The notes beneath the pieces were generated by a model. It was not told where the DNA came from and did not search any database. It saw only the letters and a program-made list of their open reading frames with translations. A program made the position numbers and the translations under genes. Shown here in pieces: positions 1 through 3,261 of a stretch of 5,168 nt of DNA. The DNA lies in contig DBRA01000049.1 of assembly GCA_002305445.1 (NCBI GenBank), positions 17,810-22,977 on the forward strand, in the 5' to 3' direction. Each line of letters begins with the position of its first letter. The stretch's first letter is position 1. The DNA is from Clostridiales bacterium UBA1380 (GTDB taxonomy: Bacteria; Bacillota; Clostridia; Oscillospirales; CAG-272).

Positions 1-476
1 GCGCCGGCGGCGCGGACGAGCTGGCCGCCCTTGCCGGGGTTGAGCTCGATGTTGTGGACGAACGTACCTTCCGGTATCTTCGCGAGCGGCAGGGTGTTGC
101 CGGGCTTGATATCGACGTTCTCGCCGGAGTACAGCACGTCGCCGTCGGTTACGCCGGCGGGAGCTATGATGTAGCTCTTCTTGCCGTTCTCATGCTGCAG
201 AAGCGCGAGGTACGCGGTGCGGTTCGGGTCGTATTCGACGCCGACGACCTTCGTCGGCGCGGTGTCGTCGCGCTTGGTGTCGACGATGCGGAGCTTCAGC
301 TTGTTGCCGCCGCCGCGGTGACGGACCGTGATCTTGCCGTAGCTGTTGCGTCCGGCTCTCTTCTTCTTTATTGTGATGAGCCCCTTTTCGGGAGTGAACT
401 TCGTCAGCTCGTCGAACGAGGGGACGGACATATGCCGTCTCGCAGGGGTTGTGGGTTTATATTTAATAACTGCCAT
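1..476 (-). CDS. rplB: 50S ribosomal protein L2 (uL2), 5' part, cut by window edge
   Basis: The N-terminal 158 residues of L2 are present, of about 275 usual for the family; the 3' end lies beyond the left edge. It starts MAVIKYKPTTPARRHMSV and carries the L2 signatures ITVRHRGGGNKLKLRIVD (about 49-66), EYDPNRTAYLAL (81-92), DIKPGNTLPL (122-131) and HNIELNPGKGGQLVRAAG (141-158). This covers the basic N-terminal tail, the OB-fold and the start of the SH3-like domain. The conserved His region near the peptidyl transferase centre (about residue 229 in E. coli) is outside the window. L2 binds 23S rRNA and is needed for subunit association and peptidyl transfer. The ATG at 476-474 has GGGAGG at 492-487, directly behind the rplW stop; the gap to rplW is 18 nt. 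It is fifth in the S10 operon. Identity is secure; only completeness is limited. Confidence 0.97.
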   Translation of the reverse strand, partial: MAVIKYKPTTPARRHMSVPSFDELTKFTPEKGLITIKKKRAGRNSYGKITVRHRGGGNKLKLRIVDTKRDDTAPTKVVGVEYDPNRTAYLALLQHENGKKSYIIAPAGVTDGDVLYSGENVDIKPGNTLPLAKIPEGTFVHNIELNPGKGGQLVRAAG

Positions 477-494
477 TGTGCTTTATCCTCCCGC

Positions 495-788
495 TCAGTT
501 CATGCCGTCGAAGAACTCGATGGTCTTGGAGCTCTCGGTGAGCGTGACTATCGCTTTTTTCCACTCGGAGGTATATCCGCTGTGATAGCCGACTCTCTTG
601 GGCTTTCTCTTCATGTTGATCGTGTGCACCGTCTTGACCTTGACTCCGAAGAGCGTTTCGACAGCCGCCGCGATCTCGGGCTTGTTCGAGTCCTTGGCAA
701 CCTCGAAGACGTACTTCTTGGCGTTTAACATATCCATCGATTTCTCGGTGATGATCGGGCGAAGGATGATGTCCTGTGCGATTTTCAC
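495..788 (-). CDS. rplW: 50S ribosomal protein L23 (uL23)
   Basis: Encodes 97 residues, normal for bacterial L23. The N-terminal ILRPIITEKSMDML (8-21) and the following YVFEVAKDSNKPEIAAAVE with FGVKVKTVHTIN are the family hallmarks, and the basic loop KRKPKRVGYHSGYTSEWKKA matches the rRNA-binding extension. L23 sits at the exit of the peptide tunnel and is the docking site for trigger factor and SRP. The start is a GTG (788-786) that overlaps the rplD stop as GTGA (4-nt overlap), so translation is probably coupled to L4. GTG is chosen because the product then begins MKIAQDIILRPII, as expected, and a near-perfect GAGGAGGTG lies 10 nt upstream inside rplD. rplB follows after 18 nt. Confidence 0.97.
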   Translation of the reverse strand: MKIAQDIILRPIITEKSMDMLNAKKYVFEVAKDSNKPEIAAAVETLFGVKVKTVHTINMKRKPKRVGYHSGYTSEWKKAIVTLTESSKTIEFFDGMN

Positions 789-1411
789 TGCGCGTACACC
801 TCCTCGATTTTTTCGAGCGCGCCCTTCGCGAACACGATCTTGTCGGCGTTCATGATGTCGTAGACATTTATCGTGTTGTACTGCGTCGTCTTCGCCGTCG
901 GTATGTTGGCGAAGCTGAGCACGGTCTTTTCGTCGTTGTTTTCGAGGACCACGAGCGGCTTCTTCCCGGCGCCGACGGCGGCGAGCATGTTGGCCATGGT
1001 CTTCGTCTTGTAGTCGGCCGCGGCAATGGCGTCGACCACGATCATGTTCTGGTTTGCGAGCTTATCCGTCAGCGCGCCGAAGATCGCCGCGCGGCGGAGC
1101 TTCTTGTTGAGCTTCATGCGATAGGAACGGGGCTTCGGGCCGAGCGCTATGCCGCCGTGCGTCCACTGGGGAGCGCGCGTGCTGCCCTGACGGGCGCGGC
1201 CGGTGCCCTTCTGCTTCCACGGTTTTTTGCCGCCGCCGGAAACCTCGGTGCGGGTCAGCGTGGACTGCGTGCCCTGACGCTGGTTCGCCAGGTACGCACG
1301 GACGGCCGCGTGGAGGACCGCGCCGTTCACGTCCGCGGCGAAGACGCGGTCGGACAGCGTCATTTCGCCGACCGGAGCGCCCGCCATGTTGACGACTTTA
1401 ATTGTAGGCAT
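785..1411 (-). CDS. rplD: 50S ribosomal protein L4 (uL4)
   Basis: A 208-residue protein of normal L4 length. It begins MPTIKVVNMAGAPVGEMTLSD. The diagnostic extended loop that reaches the peptide tunnel is at about 59-87 (GGGKKPWKQKGTGRARQGS, then TRAPQWTHGGIALGPKPRSY). The globular part ends with VYDIMNADKIVFAKGALEKIEEVYAQ. L4 is an early 23S rRNA-binding assembly protein; the loop lines the tunnel constriction, where changes can confer macrolide resistance in other bacteria. In gammaproteobacteria L4 also represses its own operon by acting on the S10 leader; whether it does so here cannot be told. The ATG at 1411 has GGGAGG at 1426-1421, next to the rplC stop, 18 nt downstream of rplC. Its own stop overlaps the rplW start. 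Confidence 0.98.
   Translation of the reverse strand: MPTIKVVNMAGAPVGEMTLSDRVFAADVNGAVLHAAVRAYLANQRQGTQSTLTRTEVSGGGKKPWKQKGTGRARQGSTRAPQWTHGGIALGPKPRSYRMKLNKKLRRAAIFGALTDKLANQNMIVVDAIAAADYKTKTMANMLAAVGAGKKPLVVLENNDEKTVLSFANIPTAKTTQYNTINVYDIMNADKIVFAKGALEKIEEVYAQ
797..805 (-). promoter_or_regulatory. rplW ribosome binding site inside rplD
   Basis: GAGGAGGTG, nearly full complementarity to the 16S 3' end, lies within the last codons of rplD with 10 nt between GGAGG and the GTG of rplW. It supports the GTG start and efficient re-initiation after the overlapping L4 stop. Confidence 0.85.
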
Positions 1412-1429
1412 TCTCTTATTCCTCCCTGC

Positions 1430-2062
1430 TTATGCTTTCACGCTGTCGCGGATGAACACGATGCCGCCCTTGGCTCCCGGCACCGCACCCTTGACTGCGA
1501 TGAGGTTCTTTTCCGCGTCGACCTTGACGACGGCGAGGTTGAGGACCGTGACCTGTTCGTTGCCGTACTGTCCGGCCATCTTCTTGTTCTTAAACACGCG
1601 CGACGGGCTGGAGTTCGCGCCCATCGAACCGACTTCGCGGTGGACAGGGCCCGTGCCGTGCGTCATCTTGATGATGTGGTGGTTCCATCTCTTTATAACG
1701 CCGGTGTAGCCGCGGCCCTTCGTGATGCCCGTTATGTCGACCTTTTCGCCTGCGGCGAAGGTATCGGCAGAGATCACTGACCCGGCGGCGAGACCGTCGA
1801 TCGAATCGAGACGGAATTCCTTCAGGTGGCGGCGAGGCGTGACGCCCGCCTTCTTGAAGTGTCCGGCGGCGGGTTTATTCGCCTTCTTCTCCTTCATTTC
1901 GGTAAAGCCGAGCTGAACGGCGTCGTAGCCGTCGCGCTCCTTCGTTTTTACCTGCGTTACCGCGCAGGGGCCGGCTTCGATCACTGTTACCGGGATAACG
2001 GAGCCGTTTTCGGTGAATATCTGGGTCATTCCCAGCTTCTTTCCGATGATGCCTTTTTTCAT
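1430..2062 (-). CDS. rplC: 50S ribosomal protein L3 (uL3)
   Basis: Encodes 210 residues, the usual bacterial length. MKKGIIGKKLGMTQIF is the classic L3 start; ITGITKGRGYTGVIKRWN (110-127), THGTGPVHREVGSMGANSS (134-152) and RVFKNKKMAGQYGNEQVTV (155-173) form the central extension that reaches toward the peptidyl transferase centre, followed by VKVDAEKNLIAVKGAVPGAKGG. The central extension is of the RWN/THGTGP type rather than the commoner KRHG/HGS type; I believe this form occurs in several Clostridia, but that is from memory. The start is placed at 2062-2060 by homology and by the AAAGGAA at 2077-2071. An in-frame extension to 2140 has no L3 resemblance. The 283-nt gap to rpsJ upstream is abnormally long for this operon; rplD follows after 18 nt. 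Confidence 0.98.
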   Translation of the reverse strand: MKKGIIGKKLGMTQIFTENGSVIPVTVIEAGPCAVTQVKTKERDGYDAVQLGFTEMKEKKANKPAAGHFKKAGVTPRRHLKEFRLDSIDGLAAGSVISADTFAAGEKVDITGITKGRGYTGVIKRWNHHIIKMTHGTGPVHREVGSMGANSSPSRVFKNKKMAGQYGNEQVTVLNLAVVKVDAEKNLIAVKGAVPGAKGGIVFIRDSVKA

Positions 2063-2070
2063 CTTGCGTC

Positions 2071-2077
2071 TTCCTTT
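2071..2077 (-). promoter_or_regulatory. rplC ribosome binding site
   Basis: AAAGGAA lies about 8 nt upstream of the ATG at 2062-2060 and decides this start over the longer in-frame open stretch that reaches 2140. Confidence 0.75.
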
Positions 2078-2113
2078 CTTCGCGCGCCGCAGCAGCGGCC
2101 GCGCCCGTAATTG

Positions 2114-2138
2114 GTTTAACGCGAAAACCGCGTCAAAC
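2114..2138 (-). other. 10-bp hairpin 50 nt upstream of rplC
   Basis: GTTTGACGCG (2138-2129) pairs with CGCGTTAAAC (2123-2114) around GTTTT, including one G-U that would be an A-C mismatch on the plus strand. It contains TTGACG, which resembles a -35, but no acceptable -10 lies 16-18 nt downstream, so I call it RNA structure rather than a promoter. It ends about 36 nt before the rplC binding site. Confidence 0.45.
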
Positions 2139-2198
2139 ATTGCGGCTCGCGCGCATCATCGACGGCCGTCGCCGCCGACTGTCGCGAACAGCTTGCCT

Positions 2199-2224
2199 TT
2201 TCCCGATAATTGCGGGAAATTTTT
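2199..2224 (+). terminator. Terminator-like hairpin on the plus strand inside the operon
   Basis: On the plus strand TTTCCCG and CGGGAAA (2199-2205, 2213-2219) form a 7-bp stem with a 7-nt loop, followed by TTTTT (2220-2224). It would end transcription running antisense to rplC. On the minus strand the same hairpin has no U-run after it. The short U-run keeps confidence low. Confidence 0.35.
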
Positions 2225-2245
2225 CCGGAATCGCTCCGAAAAAAA
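2220..2245 (-). other. Hairpin that sequesters the terminator U-run
   Basis: TTTTTCGGA (2243-2235) pairs with TCCGGAAAA (2229-2221) over 9 bp around a 5-nt loop, counting one U-G that would be a C-A mismatch on the opposite strand. It forms only after RNA polymerase has passed the terminator, so it could mark read-through RNA or protect it. Confidence 0.45.
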
Positions 2246-2268
2246 CAAACTTCGGCTCTGCGCCGAAA
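2239..2268 (-). terminator. Intrinsic terminator-like hairpin between rpsJ and rplC (possible attenuator)
   Basis: On the minus strand TTTCGGC and GCCGAAG form a 7-bp stem (one U-G) with a 5-nt loop, followed at once by GTTTGTTTTTTTC. This is the layout of a Rho-independent terminator, though the stem is short. It lies inside a ribosomal operon, so it should be partial or regulated rather than a full stop, unless rplC has its own promoter downstream. The U-run can also pair with a downstream AAAAA (2224-2220). Confidence 0.6.
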
Positions 2269-2345
2269 GCATGATCGGGCATGCCCGGAACATGCATAAC
2301 CCGGGGATAGCCCCGGGGAGTCTGATCCGGTCTTCGCCGGAAGGA

Positions 2346-2657
2346 TCACATCTTCAGCTCGATCTCGACGCCGGCGGGAAGCTCGATGCTCATGAGAGCC
2401 TCGACGGCCTTCTGCGACGGCTTTATGATCTCGATGAGACGCTTGTGCGTTCTCTGCTCGAACTGCTCGCGGCTGTCCTTGTATTTGTGGACGGCGCGCA
2501 GTATCGTGATGATCTCCTTCTCGGTGGGAAGCGGTATGGGTCCGGAGACCGTAGCACCGTTTCTCTTGGCGACGTCGACGACCTTGGCGGCGGCGGCGTC
2601 GATCAGGGTGTGATCGTAGCTGCGAAGACGCACGCGGATCTTTTCGTTTACTGCCAT
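2346..2657 (-). CDS. rpsJ: 30S ribosomal protein S10 (uS10), transcription factor NusE
   Basis: Encodes 103 residues, standard for S10. Signatures in order: IRVRLRSYDHTLIDAAAAKV (7-26), GPIPLPTEKEIITIL (39-53), KDSREQFEQRTHKRLI (60-75) and LPAGVEIELKM at the C-terminus. The THKRLI/DSREQFE block is unmistakable, and HKYKDSREQFE is Clostridia-like. S10 is a 30S head protein and, as NusE, partners NusB in transcription antitermination complexes and can bridge NusG to the ribosome. The ATG at 2657-2655 has GGAGG at 2673-2669 with a slightly long 11-nt spacing. It is the first gene of the operon here, with no tuf/fus/rpsL/rpsG genes upstream; instead there is a long leader and a divergent ygiQ. 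The stop codon lies in the first of a run of hairpins that fills the gap to rplC. Confidence 0.98.
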   Translation of the reverse strand: MAVNEKIRVRLRSYDHTLIDAAAAKVVDVAKRNGATVSGPIPLPTEKEIITILRAVHKYKDSREQFEQRTHKRLIEIIKPSQKAVEALMSIELPAGVEIELKM

Positions 2658-2730
2658 TCGGGTTTTGTCCTCCAAAATTTTTCGTTTCTTTTGCGATGCG
2701 CGCGTGCCATATATATTTATGGTACGCTTT

Positions 2731-2749
2731 CCGGAGAACACGGCTCCGG
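2731..2749 (-). other. 6-bp hairpin upstream of rpsJ
   Basis: CCGGAG/CTCCGG (2749-2744 with 2736-2731) with a 7-nt loop. It is followed by GCGTACCAT paired imperfectly with ATGGCACGC (2727-2719 with 2710-2702, one mismatch on the minus strand), ending about 30 nt before the GGAGG of rpsJ. Neither hairpin hides the ribosome binding site directly. Confidence 0.4.
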
Positions 2750-2786
2750 GCGTTTCTTTTTCCCCCGATTAAATTTCCGGTTCACA

Positions 2787-2806
2787 GTCCGCCGCGCGTC
2801 CGCCGC
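2787..2806. repeat. Tandem 9-bp direct repeat (gtccgccgc) in S10 leader
   Basis: gtccgccgc occurs at 2787-2795 and again at 2798-2806, separated by gc. On the RNA this gives two purine-rich GCGGCGGAC copies. It may be a chance product of GC-rich sequence, or a protein-binding or alternative-pairing element. Confidence 0.5.
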
Positions 2807-2836
2807 GGATCATGTTCGCCGGAATTCTTCTCGACG

Positions 2837-2853
2837 GGGCGAGTCAGTCGCCC
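2837..2853 (-). other. 6-bp hairpin in S10 leader
   Basis: GGGCGA and TCGCCC pair around the 5-nt loop CTGAC on the minus strand. It follows the 8-bp hairpin after about 18 nt that read GATAAACAAGGCTGCTTTC in the RNA, an unpaired-looking linker. Confidence 0.4.
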
Positions 2854-2871
2854 GAAAGCAGCCTTGTTTAT

Positions 2872-2892
2872 CGTCCGGATCATGTCCGGACG
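2872..2892 (-). other. Perfect 8-bp hairpin in S10 leader
   Basis: CGTCCGGA and TCCGGACG (2892-2885 and 2879-2872) pair perfectly around the 5-nt loop CATGA. No U-run follows, so it is not a terminator. Part of it (cggatcatgt at 2876-2885, plus strand) recurs exactly at 2806-2815, 70 bp away, giving a possible alternative pairing partner in the same leader. Confidence 0.5.
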
Positions 2893-2934
2893 CGGCAACC
2901 GTCGGCCGATAAAATCGGCTTTGAACAGTCGCCG
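2893..2934 (-). other. Two-part stem in S10 leader
   Basis: The outer stem pairs 2928-2934 with 2893-2899 over 7 bp, including one G-U pair on the minus-strand RNA that would be an A-C mismatch on the plus strand; this favours minus-strand function. Inside it is a perfect 6-bp hairpin, GCCGAT/ATCGGC with a 3-nt loop (2905-2919). The base of the outer stem (2893) is immediately next to the following hairpin (2892), so the two could stack coaxially, as in many protein-binding leaders. Confidence 0.5.
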
Positions 2935-3047
2935 TCTCCGCGGAAATTACCGGACGGCGCATAAGCGCGCCCGCAACCTCCCGCTTCCGCGCTCTTTTTG
3001 CCGTAAACGCAGACAAATAGAGCCCGTTTTGCACATCAAGCCTTGTA

Positions 3048-3076
3048 ATTGTACCACATCCGCCGACGCATTGCAA
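3048..3076 (-). promoter_or_regulatory. Predicted S10 operon promoter (housekeeping sigma, extended -10)
   Basis: On the minus strand the -35 is TTGCAA (3076-3071), the spacer is exactly 17 nt (3070-3054) and the -10 is TACAAT (3053-3048). TG at 3056-3055, one base before the -10, makes an extended -10 element. Transcription should start near 3041, about 380 nt upstream of rpsJ. The surroundings are AT-rich within GC-rich DNA, as expected for a strong promoter. Prediction by motif only; it is the best minus-strand candidate I see between rpsJ and ygiQ. Confidence 0.75.
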
Positions 3077-3159
3077 CAGGTTTTTTATTCCGCACAAAAC
3101 ATTCTCATTCCAATCTTTGTAGAATTTATGCCCATTATTATGTGCAATATGCACAACTG
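3077..3159. other. AT-rich spacer between divergent promoters
   Basis: This 83-bp stretch separates the two -35 elements and is markedly AT-rich compared with both flanks, with T and A runs (for example TTTTTT at 3081-3086) that could act as upstream elements for either promoter. Its right end holds the palindromes listed separately; nothing else is recognised. Confidence 0.5.
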
Positions 3160-3163
3160 TTGT
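3141..3163. promoter_or_regulatory. Operator-like overlapping palindromes at the ygiQ -35
   Basis: TGTGCA-ATA-TGCACA (3141-3155) is a perfect 6-bp inverted repeat with a 3-nt spacer. ACAAC-T-GTTGT (3153-3163) is a perfect 5-bp inverted repeat that overlaps the first and runs into the -35 hexamer. Position and symmetry fit a dimeric regulator of ygiQ. No regulator family is recognised. Confidence 0.4.
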
Positions 3164-3188
3164 AATGCGCGCGAATATGTGGTAGAAT
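3160..3188 (+). promoter_or_regulatory. Predicted ygiQ promoter (housekeeping sigma, extended -10)
   Basis: The -35 is TTGTAA (3160-3165), the spacer is 17 nt and the -10 is TAGAAT (3183-3188), with TG at 3180-3181 forming an extended -10. Transcription should begin near 3195, giving a leader of about 65 nt. The element closely resembles the divergent S10 promoter in sequence as well as layout. Confidence 0.75.
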
Positions 3189-3221
3189 ATTATAAAGCGC
3201 ACAACAATATATGATATGCCC

Positions 3222-3242
3222 CGCATATGCGCAGCATATGCG
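3222..3242 (+). other. Perfect 9-bp hairpin in the ygiQ 5' leader
   Basis: CGCATATGC and GCATATGCG pair perfectly around GCA. The stem ends 7 nt before the AAGGAG of ygiQ and is followed by TAAAAAAAA, so it is not a terminator in the ygiQ direction. Each arm contains CATATG. It could stabilise the mRNA, tune translation, or act as a DNA site; the sequence does not decide. Confidence 0.5.
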
Positions 3243-3249
3243 TAAAAAA

Positions 3250-3255
3250 AAGGAG
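3250..3255 (+). promoter_or_regulatory. ygiQ ribosome binding site
   Basis: AAGGAG with 6 nt to the ATG at 3262. It fixes the start of a protein whose N-terminus is shorter than the E. coli homologue's. Confidence 0.85.
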
Positions 3256-3261
3256 TCCCCG

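Larger units (their letters stand above)
2199..2348 (-). other. Run of hairpins in the rpsJ-rplC gap
   Basis: The 283-nt gap between rpsJ and rplC has no convincing gene. From the rpsJ stop onward the RNA can form six consecutive hairpins: 2348-2323 (TGATCC/GGATCA with an inner GG/CC, including the stop codon), 2317-2300 (7 bp, CCCGGGG/CCCCGGG, 4-nt loop), 2295-2269 (GCATG/CATGC around CGGGCATGCCCG), 2268-2250 (terminator stem), 2245-2220 (sequesters the U-run) and 2219-2199 (7 bp). The last four follow one another with almost no spacing. Other S10 operons normally have a few tens of nucleotides here. A further 10-bp hairpin (2138-2114) lies closer to rplC. Confidence 0.65.
2658..3041 (-). 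promoter_or_regulatory. Long structured 5' leader of the S10 operon
   Basis: About 380 nt separate the predicted start site from the rpsJ ATG, with no credible gene. Read as minus-strand RNA it folds by eye into several hairpins. In transcript order: 2956-2960/2967-2971; a 7-bp stem 2928-2934/2893-2899 (one G-U) enclosing a perfect 6-bp triloop hairpin 2905-2919; directly abutting it a perfect 8-bp hairpin 2872-2892 with a 5-nt loop; a 6-bp hairpin 2837-2853; a 6-bp hairpin 2731-2749; and an imperfect stem 2702-2727 shortly before the rpsJ binding site. The length and structure fit a cis-regulatory ribosomal leader, as known for the E. coli S10 operon, where L4 is the effector. I recognise no specific Rfam family and cannot name the ligand. 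Confidence 0.6.

Noticed and set aside
776..1780. 334-codon plus-strand open frame opposite rplD and rplC
   Set aside because: Antisense to two certain ribosomal genes; no family features and no ribosome binding site.
2112..2136. TTGACG in the rpsJ-rplC gap as a -35 for a separate rplC promoter
   Set aside because: No acceptable -10 at 16-18 nt; the sequence is better explained as the arm of a 10-bp hairpin. An internal promoter is not excluded.
2063..2140. N-terminal extension of rplC to 2140
   Set aside because: In frame but unlike any L3; the canonical MKKGIIGKKLGMTQ start has its own binding site.
2160..2171. 12-bp palindrome cgacggccgtcg
   Set aside because: It has no loop, so it makes a poor RNA hairpin, and such GC palindromes are frequent in GC-rich DNA.
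2116..2349. 77-residue minus-strand open frame starting with a GTG that overlaps the rpsJ stop
   Set aside because: The overlap mimics the real rplD/rplW junction, but there is no Shine-Dalgarno, the product (Ser/Arg-rich) resembles nothing, and the DNA is a run of hairpins including a terminator.
2954..3040. Short leader open frame beginning ATGTGCAAAACG near the S10 start site
   Set aside because: About 29 codons with no Shine-Dalgarno, almost at the predicted 5' end, and no leader-peptide codon run.
2810..3226. 138-codon minus-strand open frame upstream of rpsJ
   Set aside because: It spans the predicted S10 promoter, so most of it would not be transcribed from there; composition changes abruptly along it and no domain is visible. 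Better explained as leader RNA.
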